From Sphingobacteriia bacterium (GTDB lineage Bacteria > Bacteroidota > Bacteroidia > Bacteroidales > UBA7960), in the NCBI GenBank assembly GCA_011390575.1, contig JAABSE010000014.1, positions 1 to 58,567 of the forward strand: DNA of 58,567 bases, in the 5' to 3' direction. Below, one piece after another: positions 17,948 to 25,719 of the stretch. The notes beneath the pieces were generated by a model. That model did not search any database. It had not been told where the DNA came from and worked only from the letters and a program-made list of their open reading frames with translations. The first letter of the stretch is position 1; each line of letters starts with the position of its first letter. A program made the translations under genes and the position numbers.

Positions 17948-18691
17948 CTAAACAGTGATACCCCCGTCTACGCTCAATACGGTGCAATTGATAAAAGCAG
18001 CTTCGTCGGAAGCAAGAAAAGCATAAGCGGCAGCGATTTCTTTAGGTTCTCCCAACCGACCTGTAGGCGTTTTATCGCTCATGCCCTGGAGAATATTTTC
18101 CGGCATTTTTTTTACCATTTCTGTGGCGATAAAACCGGGAGCAACAGCATTCACAGTAACGCCTTTGCGACCCATCTCCCTGCCCATGGTTTTGGTCATA
18201 CCAATCACGCCCGCTTTGGTAGCCACATAGTTGGTCTGTCCAAAATTTCCATATAAGCCAACCACCGAAGAGGTATTGATAATACGTCCGTAGCCATGCT
18301 CCATCATATGCACTCCGATTGCTTTTGCGCAATAAAAAACACCGCTGAGGTTTACATCAATCACTTGCTGCCACTGATCCTGGGTCATTTTTTTCAGGGT
18401 GGAATCGCGGGTGATGCCGGCATTGTTGATAAGAATATGAATCTGCCCAAACTCTTTGATGGCTTTTTCCGCGGCTCGGTTTACATCATTAAAATCAGCA
18501 GTATTCACTTTTTCAAAAATCACTTTTTGTCCTTCACCGGCAAGGTTCAGGGCGGTTTCTTTTCCCTTCTCCTCGTTCATATCCCAGATGATGACACTTG
18601 CTCCTTCTGAAGCAAATCTTTCCACGGCTGCTTTTCCTATTCCATCGGCGCCACCGGTGATAATGGCAGTTTTATTTTTAAATCTTTCCAT
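17948..18691 (-). CDS. SDR-family 3-oxoacyl reductase (FabG/PhaB-like)
   Basis: The 247-residue product is a classical short-chain dehydrogenase. It has the nucleotide-binding ITGGADGIGKAA (residues 11-22), NNAG (89-92), and the catalytic triad S142, Y155 and K159 in NTSSVVG and NYVATKAG, followed by the PGFIATEM loop. FabG-type enzymes reduce 3-oxoacyl-ACP and PhaB-type enzymes reduce acetoacetyl-CoA with NADPH. The thiolase 62 bases upstream and the ligase in the operon point to a CoA-bound 3-oxoacyl substrate, but this is inference from context. Confidence 0.88.
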   Translation of the reverse strand: MERFKNKTAIITGGADGIGKAAVERFASEGASVIIWDMNEEKGKETALNLAGEGQKVIFEKVNTADFNDVNRAAEKAIKEFGQIHILINNAGITRDSTLKKMTQDQWQQVIDVNLSGVFYCAKAIGVHMMEHGYGRIINTSSVVGLYGNFGQTNYVATKAGVIGMTKTMGREMGRKGVTVNAVAPGFIATEMVKKMPENILQGMSDKTPTGRLGEPKEIAAAYAFLASDEAAFINCTVLSVDGGITV

Positions 18692-18753
18692 TGTTTGCTA
18701 TGTATTATGTGTTTTCTGAATAATGTTCTAAAATTAAGTATCCCCAGTGTTGG

Positions 18754-19938
18754 TTATTCCCTTTCAACAATCATGGCTATTCCCTGTCCGCCGCCGATAC
18801 AAAGGGTGGCAAGTCCGGTTTTGTTATCCCTTCGCTTCATCTCGTACAACAGGGTTGTGAGCACTCTGGCGCCGGAAGCACCAATAGGATGTCCCAGTGC
18901 GATGGCACCGCCGTTTACATTTACGATATCGGGGTTGAGTTTCAGGTCGCGAACTACGGCCAGACTCTGGGCAGCGAAAGCTTCATTGGCCTCGATAAGC
19001 TCGATGTCTTCTATTTGCATTCCGGCCTTTTTCAGGGCTTTGCGGGTAGCTTCCACCGGGCCATAACCCATAATTTGCGGATCAAGACCAATATAGGCGA
19101 AAGATTTTATCTTTGCCAGCGGCTGCAGCCCCAGTTCGCGGGCCTTGTCAACACTCATTACCACCACCATGGCCGCTCCGTCGTTGATGCCACTGGCATT
19201 TCCGGCCGTAACGGTACCTTCTTTTTTGAAGGCAGGTTTTAACCCGGCGAGCTGATCCAGGGTGAGTCCTTTGCGGGGAAACTCATCTTTGTCAACCACC
19301 AATGTTTTTTTCCGCTGCACAATTTCCACCTTTACTATCTCTTCATCAAAAGTCCCTTTATTAACAGCCTGTTCGGTTTTACGCTGACTGTTCAGGGCAA
19401 ACTCATCCTGTTCTTCTCGGCTTAGATTCCAGTTTTCGGCAATGTTTTCCGCCGTAACACCCATATGATAATTAAAGAACGCATCGGTGAGGCCATCATG
19501 AATCATGCTGTCAACCATGGTTGCATTGCCCATTTTATAACCAAAACGTGCTTTGGGAAGCAGGTAGGGAGCATTGCTCATGCTTTCAGAGCCGCCAGCC
19601 AGAACAATTTCATTCTCGCCCAGCATGATACTCTGAGCTGCCATGCAAATCGCTCTCAGGCCTGAACCGCACAACTGATTGATGGTTGTAGCAGGTGACT
19701 CCTGTCTTACTCCTGATTTGACAGCAATCTGGCGGGCAATGTTCTGCCCCTCACCGGCCGACAAAATATTCCCAGCAAAGGTTTCATCCACCTGGTTGGC
19801 GCTGATTCCTGCTCTTTTAATCGCTTCTTTAGCTGCATGAACGCCAAGCTCTACTGCCGACAAAGAAGCGAGTCCACCTCCAAAATTGCCGACGGGTGTA
19901 CGTGCTGCTGCTACTATGCATACTTCCTTTAATTGCAT
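18754..19938 (-). CDS. Acetyl-CoA C-acyltransferase (thiolase)
   Basis: The product is about 394 residues from [17 protein letters not shown]; the open frame runs on to 19998, but homology starts at this Met. Thiolase active-site residues are all visible: acylated Cys in [11 protein letters not shown] (C90), His in [14 protein letters not shown] (H350), and the second Cys in TLCIGGGQG (C380). The [11 protein letters not shown] segment is typical of acetoacetyl-CoA thiolases (AtoB/PhaA). It either condenses two acetyl-CoA or cleaves acetoacetyl-CoA. It is the first gene of the five-gene acyl operon. Confidence 0.93.
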   Translation of the reverse strand: MQLKEVCIVAAARTPVGNFGGGLASLSAVELGVHAAKEAIKRAGISANQVDETFAGNILSAGEGQNIARQIAVKSGVRQESPATTINQLCGSGLRAICMAAQSIMLGENEIVLAGGSESMSNAPYLLPKARFGYKMGNATMVDSMIHDGLTDAFFNYHMGVTAENIAENWNLSREEQDEFALNSQRKTEQAVNKGTFDEEIVKVEIVQRKKTLVVDKDEFPRKGLTLDQLAGLKPAFKKEGTVTAGNASGINDGAAMVVVMSVDKARELGLQPLAKIKSFAYIGLDPQIMGYGPVEATRKALKKAGMQIEDIELIEANEAFAAQSLAVVRDLKLNPDIVNVNGGAIALGHPIGASGARVLTTLLYEMKRRDNKTGLATLCIGGGQGIAMIVERE

Positions 19939-20164
19939 ATCTTTCAATTTATCTGGTTTTACATTTGGGATACAGACACTCAGCAGGCTTTCGCTCACGA
20001 ATATCTTATAATTGTAATTCCCTGTTAGAAATGTGGTTACGAAAACGATTGCAAATAAACGAAAGAAGAAGGCCTGAAAAAACCCATAAAAGAAGATTTA
20101 CAGGTGTGACAATAAACAGCATTTATGAATTAAAAACGCTACAACACCTAAATATAAAGCTTTT

Positions 20165-21625
20165 TCAGGCCATAAAACGAGGTGTGACTTTATAAGAGGA
20201 ATGTTTGAACAGTCTTTCAAATAATTTTTGAAAAGTTTCGGGCTCGTGTCCCATAAGCTCAGTGCACATCTCTTTCATAAGCCTGAATTTATGCTTATCG
20301 GGTATATTGGGAAGGCTGGTTTCGTAAAGAGATTCAAAGAGCTGATCAGATGTGATGAGAAGTTCCTTGTAGCGAGCCAGTTCAAAAATCCAGATAAAGG
20401 ATGGAATATAACCGGCTTTTTTCCGGTAGGCCTCTTCTTTGGCAAGCAGGTTGAACTTCTTCTCTACAGATAAAATTTTGCTGTATTTTTCAGCTTCCAG
20501 CAAGGCATATGCATAGGAGGTGAAAAATATATGCCATCGGTTTTGGATTATATCATCGCGATGATTATCCAAAAAACCGGCAGCATAGCTTACCGCATCA
20601 TCCGGCCTTTGGTTACGGATCAATGCCTGTATATAAAAAGAGGCAAAGCCAATGCGGTTATGCGAGCTAAGCGTTTTTTTAAAATCGGGAAAACTACCCG
20701 TAAGCAATATTAACGCCTCCCTATGCTTTCCGTCACGCATCAGCACAGCACTTAGGTTGTTGAGGTATTGAAGAAAATCATTGCTTTTGTAGCGTATTGA
20801 CAGGTAACCATAGTAACCCGCCTTTGCCAGATCATTTTCACGGGCATGCACCAGCAATCTGTTTCCGTAATAGTTTACCAAAATTCGCGGAGAGTAAAAG
20901 TTTCCTTTTTCAAACAAAACGTCCAGCTTGTCAAACAATTCAAGCAACCGGTCATACTCCTTATATACATAGTACAAAAAGGTAAGCCTTACAATGGCAA
21001 AATAACGGTTCAATCCATCGAGGGTTTCATCCTCGAAAACGGAGATCAGTTTTTCTTCCCACACCCGGCTGTTTTCACCCATGAATTTGTATTGAGAAAC
21101 AATATCGTGCGTTGCATCATGAAGCTGCTGATAAACAGCCTGTGTCCTGCGGTATTCACTTTCGTACTTTTGCAGGAATTCGCCTATTACATGATAATTA
21201 TCGTGGCGCACACGGATAAGGAGAAAATGCCTGTAGTTTTGCATAAGTTCATAAAACCGCAGAAAATAATAGGTCGGATGCACATAATTTTTGACATACC
21301 TGATGATATCTTTTTCATCTTCCAGCGAAAGTGAATCGGTCATGATTTTACGGTCCACCTGGCAAAGCCACTCATAAAAGACATCCACGTCAATGCTTTC
21401 CAACCTTGCAGGTATCCATTTTTTCATATAGGAATACTTGCGCTTATCAATATGGTTAGGAAAAGAAATGGGCTTGCGGGGTTGAATCAGGTTGTGATGC
21501 AGTATTTTCAGTATGGAAATTTTTTCATCATCCTTTAACTGATGCGTTTTTATAAGCCATGCCACCTGGTGAGGAAGAAGGGTTTGGGCGAAAGCATAAA
21601 AGGAATTGAGAAAAGATTTGGGCAT
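20165..21625 (-). CDS. Helical-repeat hypothetical protein
   Basis: The 486-residue product has no signal peptide and no recognised catalytic motif. It is almost entirely helical, with repeated pairs of amphipathic helices such as ARENDLAKAGYYGYLSIRY, LNNLSAVLMRDGKHREALILL and ALIRNQRPDDAVSYAAGFL. This is the look of degenerate tetratricopeptide repeats, so a protein-binding scaffold is likely. Lengths and style match conserved hypothetical proteins of Bacteroidota. About 50 bases upstream is the terminator of the small-RNA candidate at 21674-21817, which could also be this gene's leader attenuator. Confidence 0.65.
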   Translation of the reverse strand: MPKSFLNSFYAFAQTLLPHQVAWLIKTHQLKDDEKISILKILHHNLIQPRKPISFPNHIDKRKYSYMKKWIPARLESIDVDVFYEWLCQVDRKIMTDSLSLEDEKDIIRYVKNYVHPTYYFLRFYELMQNYRHFLLIRVRHDNYHVIGEFLQKYESEYRRTQAVYQQLHDATHDIVSQYKFMGENSRVWEEKLISVFEDETLDGLNRYFAIVRLTFLYYVYKEYDRLLELFDKLDVLFEKGNFYSPRILVNYYGNRLLVHARENDLAKAGYYGYLSIRYKSNDFLQYLNNLSAVLMRDGKHREALILLTGSFPDFKKTLSSHNRIGFASFYIQALIRNQRPDDAVSYAAGFLDNHRDDIIQNRWHIFFTSYAYALLEAEKYSKILSVEKKFNLLAKEEAYRKKAGYIPSFIWIFELARYKELLITSDQLFESLYETSLPNIPDKHKFRLMKEMCTELMGHEPETFQKLFERLFKHSSYKVTPRFMA

Positions 21626-21673
21626 GAAGGAAAGTTAAGTCATTTTAACACTTATTCCGGTTCATGTGTGGGT

Positions 21674-21817
21674 AAAAAAATTTTGGTGGTCAAACAAAAG
21701 GCGAGCCCTGCACCCGCCTATTGCCTTTTAACCACCAAAACAAAAACAACATTAACCAATAAAAACAACCAAAAAATGATTAAAATTTTCAGCACTGAAA
21801 AGTACTAAATTTTTCCT
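21674..21817 (-). ncRNA. Candidate small RNA A
   Basis: On the minus strand a -7 box TAATTTTG (21831-21824) is preceded by TTTCGAA and followed by GTC...AAGG. About 100 U- and G-rich bases come next (ATTGGTT, GTTTTTGT, GGTGGTTA). The end is a nested hairpin: outer 10-base arms 21681-21690 and 21731-21740, inner AAAAGGC/GCCTTTT, then seven T at 21680-21674. No open frame fits. The same order of elements occurs at 25365-25492. It might be a free sRNA or a leader of the 486-codon gene that follows. Confidence 0.55.
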
Positions 21818-21823
21818 TACTGA

Positions 21824-21831
21824 CAAAATTA
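21824..21831 (-). promoter_or_regulatory. -7 box of small RNA A, with upstream palindrome
   Basis: TAATTTTG fits the Bacteroidota TAnnTTTG consensus. No good TTTG lies at the usual distance. A perfect 12-base palindrome TTGTCATGACAA lies about 60 bases further upstream, near 21891-21902, and may be a regulator site. Confidence 0.45.
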
Positions 21832-21999
21832 TTTTCGAAAAAATGATTTTTTAACTAATGCAATTTTAAAGACTTTTGCTTGCGATACAATTGTCATGAC
21901 AAACAGTCAACTCCCGGGGCAAAAATCCTCTACTGAAGAAATCTTTTTCCCCAACGGTGAAAGCTTTAGTAACCTCAGAACTACAGAAAAGTTCAGGAT

Positions 22000-22620
22000 T
22001 TACCAGGGGCTTCTTCTATGGAAAGGGTTTTGTTGAAATGACCCTTGCTGCATGTAGGGGTTGAATGGATTATACCCTTGAGATATATTGATTTCGGCTC
22101 CAAATCTCAGGTTTTCGGTTATTTTGTATTCCATTCCCATCATCATCCCCCTGGGATTTACATCAAAAGCCTGTGGATTCATGGTGGGAGCAAACATCAT
22201 ATCCATATTGTTTCTCTCGGCCCATGCTCCGCCGGTGATTACGAGTCTGGAATTGACCTGGTAGGCACCCAGGGCATATATAGTGGTAGAATACATTCTA
22301 TCGGGCGTTCCGGCACCTCCCTGATAACCCAATGGAGTATTGCCTCCGAAAGAACCGGTAGAAAAAACGCTCCCCACTACAAAACTGAAATTTTGTCCCG
22401 GCCTGAATTGCATATGAGGAGCAAAAGACTGGGTAAACAAAGAACCTCCACCAAAACCTGTGGTAAAGGAAGTTCCCATTTGCATACCAAAATCGGGACG
22501 GCTCTTCAGAAAACTATAATCTCCTGACAATAGTCCTGAGTCAGAATCATCGGAGTTTTGAGCAAACAAGCATGTTGAACTGATTAACAGTGCAGCTATA
22601 AGAAAAATTTTTGCCTTCAT
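22000..22620 (-). CDS. Secreted outer-membrane-type hypothetical protein
   Basis: The 206-residue product has a clear signal peptide (MKAKIFLIAALLISSTCLFAQ, cleaved before about N22). It then has Met-, Phe- and Gly-rich beta segments (FGMQMGTSFTTGFGGGSLFTQSFAPHMQF, NFSFVVGSVFSTG, MMMGMEYKITENLRFGAEINIS). This composition fits a small outer-membrane barrel or surface protein of Bacteroidota. The C-terminal NPFNPYMQQGSFQQNPFHRR is Gln/Asn-rich and unusual for a barrel end. No function is recognised. It is a single gene, and the spacer upstream of it is shared with the divergent YitT gene. Confidence 0.6.
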   Translation of the reverse strand: MKAKIFLIAALLISSTCLFAQNSDDSDSGLLSGDYSFLKSRPDFGMQMGTSFTTGFGGGSLFTQSFAPHMQFRPGQNFSFVVGSVFSTGSFGGNTPLGYQGGAGTPDRMYSTTIYALGAYQVNSRLVITGGAWAERNNMDMMFAPTMNPQAFDVNPRGMMMGMEYKITENLRFGAEINISQGYNPFNPYMQQGSFQQNPFHRRSPW

Positions 22621-22869
22621 AGTACAGGTGTTTTTGATAATTAAACGGATATCGGACTGGAATCGTATTTAATTATATTTTGATCTCCAAAATTACAAAA
22701 AAAAGAGCAGGTAAGCTAACCAACAACATTTTTTAAGTTTTGTATGGGCCTGTAGTTTTTGTTGTCATTTCTCGCAGCTATCCGTTCAAAATATCAGCAT
22801 ATAATCCTTTTAAAAACTTCTATTCAGAAAGCTTAATGATTTCTTACCAATAAATTCATTGTCTTTTAC

Positions 22870-22877
22870 TACTTTTG
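22870..22877 (+). promoter_or_regulatory. Candidate -7 box upstream of the YitT-family gene
   Basis: TACTTTTG matches TAnnTTTG 51 bases ahead of the start codon. No clear -33 TTTG is visible. Confidence 0.35.
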
Positions 22878-22928
22878 CAACCCGAAAGAATTGCTCAGTG
22901 AGCATAACGTTTTAATTGTTAACTTATT

Positions 22929-23801
22929 ATGAAGCTAAAGAAATTTCAGTATCCCATTTGGGATTCGGTAAAGAGCTACGCTATAATTACCCTTGGTTTG
23001 TTTATCAATGCCCTGGCATGGACAGCTTTTATTATTCCATCCGGTATAATCGGAGGGGGAGTAACCGGACTGAGCACACTGGTTTTCTATGCCACAGGTT
23101 TTCCTGTGGGGGTAACATTTTTTCTTATCAACATCGTGTTGATCGTTCTTGGAATCAAAAACCTTGGATTGCCTTTTGGTATTCGTACCATCTATGGAAC
23201 CATAATGATCTCGGTATTTTTAAGCGTCCTGCAGCATTTTATTTCTGAGCCCTTTGTTTCTGACCGTTTTATGGCTACCATTATCGGGGCTATGATGGGG
23301 GGAGCCAGTGTTGGCCTTGTATTTTCTCAGGGAGGAAGCACCGGAGGTACTGATATCATTGCCATGATCATCAACAAATACCGAAATATAAGTCCCGGCA
23401 AACTCATTCTATACATGGATGTGGTGATTATCTCAAGTTCCTACCTGCTGTTTCAGTCTATCGAAATACTTGTGTATGGGTTCGTTTTTATGGCTGTGGC
23501 CTCTTATGCTATTGATATGGTGCTAATGGGGCACCGGCAAAGTGTACAGATGTTTATTTTCAGCAAAGAGCATGAGGAAATTGCCGAACAAATTGCCAAC
23601 GAAATAGGACGGGGAGTTACGCTTATCAATGGCAAGGGTTGGTACAGTAAAACAGAAAGCAACATTTTAATGGTTGTGGTAAGAAGGCATGAAGCAAACC
23701 TTATTTTTCGAACCATAAAACGAATTGACCCGGAAGCCTTTATTTCCTTATCCAATGTAATGGGTGTTTATGGCAAAGGTTTTGACCCCATCAAATATTA
23801 A
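22929..23801 (+). CDS. YitT family membrane protein
   Basis: The 290-residue product has five or six N-terminal membrane segments, including YAIITLGLFINALAWTAFI followed by PSGIIGGGVTGLS, and a glycine-rich IGAMMGGASVGLVFSQGGSTGGTDIIA. A soluble C-terminal domain of the DUF2179 type follows (residues about 215-290: QMFIFSKEHEEIAEQI, GRGVTLINGKGWYSKTESNILMVVVRRHE, NVMGVYGKGFDPIKY). This DUF161 plus DUF2179 arrangement defines the YitT family, whose transport role is not settled. It forms a single-gene unit. Confidence 0.88.
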   Translation: MKLKKFQYPIWDSVKSYAIITLGLFINALAWTAFIIPSGIIGGGVTGLSTLVFYATGFPVGVTFFLINIVLIVLGIKNLGLPFGIRTIYGTIMISVFLSVLQHFISEPFVSDRFMATIIGAMMGGASVGLVFSQGGSTGGTDIIAMIINKYRNISPGKLILYMDVVIISSSYLLFQSIEILVYGFVFMAVASYAIDMVLMGHRQSVQMFIFSKEHEEIAEQIANEIGRGVTLINGKGWYSKTESNILMVVVRRHEANLIFRTIKRIDPEAFISLSNVMGVYGKGFDPIKY

Positions 23802-24205
23802 TGTCTGGATCTGTTTCAACGTGTGTTATAATTGCCCTGCCCGGAGAATGATCTCAAAAGGCAAACAATGAAATAAGGAAACTTATAAGCAGTAAGAAGA
23901 AAAAGACAACTGAAGCTTGTATCATAATTTTAGTTCTATAACCATTTTCGTATTGATTGTCTGCATATTACCAAAATTTGTGCTAAAAATCATTACCCAA
24001 TGACTAACAAATCGTTATCCTTGATCTCCGTTTCGTAACCCTTTGAATCACTGTTTCAATAACGAACAACAACGTTCGTTATCGAACAAATAAAACATTG
24101 AGTTACCGGCAAGCATATGTAACAGTTTTTTTTGCAAAAAATCCCGGGGTTCATTCTACCTGATTTAAAATGACTCACACATCAAAAACACTTAAAAAAA
24201 GTGTT
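23802..24205. other. Converging intergenic region with a 24-base dyad
   Basis: No gene is visible. The dyad ATAACGAAC (24059-24067), six bases, GTTCGTTAT (24074-24082) is perfect, and partial copies of its half-site (TCGTTAT, TTCGTAAC) lie within 60 bases upstream. A short AT-rich hairpin at 24185-24207 overlaps the stop of the minus-strand lipoprotein and may be its terminator. Confidence 0.4.
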
Positions 24206-24427
24206 TTAATCCATGTCCTCCGCATCTTCTTTATCCTCCCCTTTCAAAGTATCGGCCTCAAACATTTGATTGGCCCGATCGAGCAGCTCACGACGTTCTT
24301 TCTCCAGCCTTAGACTGTCCTCTATTTCCTGCTGACGTTGCTCGTCAGCAGATGGTCCGCAGGAATATAAAAACAATGAAAGTACAAACACACCCAGACT
24401 TGCAATTTTGGTTATTCTGTTGGACAT
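24206..24427 (-). CDS. Small acidic lipoprotein
   Basis: From MSNRITKIASLGVFVLSLFLYSC (the open frame extends to 24496) the product has 73 residues. A lipoprotein signal ends at Cys23. A highly charged, helical tail follows (SADEQRQQEIEDSLRLEKERRELLDRANQMF) that ends in a run of Asp and Glu. AAGGAG stands immediately before this ATG, which supports the start even though the spacing is zero. Such short coiled lipoproteins are frequent in Bacteroidota and have no known function. It is divergent from the superoxide dismutase gene. Confidence 0.65.
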   Translation of the reverse strand: MSNRITKIASLGVFVLSLFLYSCGPSADEQRQQEIEDSLRLEKERRELLDRANQMFEADTLKGEDKEDAEDMD

Positions 24428-24567
24428 CTCCTTGTTATTTGGTTCAATAATAAATGAATTATAGTGATTAAACGGTATTCTTAAAATACACAACAAAGTT
24501 AAATAAGTTTTGCCATGCTAAACACAAAATTAAAAATACAAAAATTGCTTGATTAATCCGAACAAAA

Positions 24568-24599
24568 CTTGTTAAAAGCCTGAAATTTATTTATCTTTG
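24568..24599 (+). promoter_or_regulatory. Promoter of the superoxide dismutase gene
   Basis: CTTG (24568-24571) and TATCTTTG (24592-24599) are separated by 20 bases, a good fit to the Bacteroidota housekeeping promoter. The leader to the ATG at 24632 is about 25 bases. Confidence 0.55.
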
Positions 24600-24631
24600 C
24601 TAAATATGTTTCATTCTAAAAAAAAGCGCTT

Positions 24632-25207
24632 ATGACACACAAATTGCCGGCTTTACCTTATGCATCCAATGCATTAGAGCCAATTATCAGCGAAAAAACC
24701 ATAGGTTTTCATTATGGGAAACATCACCAGACATATGTAAACAAACTCAATGAGCTTATTGAGGGAAGCGAGTTTGAAAACAGCAGTCTGGAAGAAATTA
24801 TCATGAAATCAGACGGACTTATTTTCAACAACGGAGCGCAGGTATGGAACCACACGTTCTACTGGAATTGTCTTTCTCCCGATGGCGGAGGAGAACCCGA
24901 AGGAAAACTGATGGATGCCATCAACGAAACATTTGGTTCTTTCGACAATTTTAAAAAAGAATTTGCCAAGGCAGCAGCCACTCAGTTTGGTTCGGGTTGG
25001 GCATGGTTGGTGAAAAACAAAGAGGGTAAACTGGAAATAACCAAAACCCCCAATGCAGAAAATCCCATGCGGGAGGGCAAAACCCCTTTGCTAACCTGTG
25101 ATGTTTGGGAACATGCCTACTACCTCGATTACCAGAATCGCCGGCCCGATTATGTGACCGAATTCTGGAAAATTGTCGACTGGAAAAAAGTTGCTGAAAA
25201 ATTCTGA
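24632..25207 (+). CDS. sodB: Superoxide dismutase, Fe-type
   Basis: The 191-residue product has all four metal ligands at the classical places: H27, H74 (QVWNHTFYW), D157 and H161 (DVWEHAYYLDYQNRRPDY). The second-sphere glutamine comes from the GAQVWNH position (Q70), as in Fe-type enzymes, rather than from the later Mn-type position. In related Bacteroidota the protein can be cambialistic, working with Fe or Mn, so metal use in this organism is open. It has no signal peptide, so it acts in the cytoplasm. It is monocistronic with its own promoter. Confidence 0.95.
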   Translation: MTHKLPALPYASNALEPIISEKTIGFHYGKHHQTYVNKLNELIEGSEFENSSLEEIIMKSDGLIFNNGAQVWNHTFYWNCLSPDGGGEPEGKLMDAINETFGSFDNFKKEFAKAAATQFGSGWAWLVKNKEGKLEITKTPNAENPMREGKTPLLTCDVWEHAYYLDYQNRRPDYVTEFWKIVDWKKVAEKF

Positions 25208-25364
25208 AAAGCTTTACGAAATTACGCTTTTGCCGAACGGAGCTGAAGAAAAACAATGGGCTTATCCATCGCTGCGAAAAATATTAGTTGTGTTTTACTT
25301 GTATTTTTTTGCAGTTTTAAACCCAAACTATTTCTTCAGCTCCTTTTTGTTCGCGCTGCCGCAT

Positions 25365-25478
25365 AAAAAAACCGGCTGGTAACCACACCAACCGGTTCAA
25401 TCCACAATTAAATAACCACAAAAACTAATACACTGTAAAAACCAATGAAAACTATTGGTCAACTAATGTTTGTTTGCC
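25365..25478 (-). ncRNA. Candidate small RNA B
   Basis: On the minus strand TTTCGAA and a -7 box TACTTTTG (25492-25485) are followed by TCTCAAGG. About 80 U- and G-rich bases come next (CATTGGTT, AGTTTTTGTGGTTA). The end is a hairpin with ACCGG/CCGGT arms (about 25371-25397) and seven T at 25371-25365. No open frame fits, and no minus-strand gene lies downstream, only the 3' flank of sodB on the other strand. That makes a free-standing sRNA more likely here. The element order matches candidate A at 21.7 kb. Confidence 0.6.
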
Positions 25479-25484
25479 TTGAGA

Positions 25485-25492
25485 CAAAAGTA
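25485..25492 (-). promoter_or_regulatory. -7 box of small RNA B
   Basis: TACTTTTG fits TAnnTTTG exactly. A T-run ending TTTTGG lies about 24 bases upstream and could serve as a -33 box with slightly long spacing. Confidence 0.5.
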
Positions 25493-25719
25493 TTCGAAAT
25501 TACTTATATGTACATCCAAAAAATGTTAATTGTAGTTAATTAGACTTAACATGTAGCCTCCTTGAATACAAACACCATACAATCAGGTACTTGGCTAATC
25601 GCTTGGGATAAAAGTACAAAACCCACATTAAACTATGTTAAAAACTGAACATAAGCCTTTTAGACTTTGTACTTTTAGCGACTTCAACTAAAATAAACCT
25701 CAATTGTATAACACTGTTC

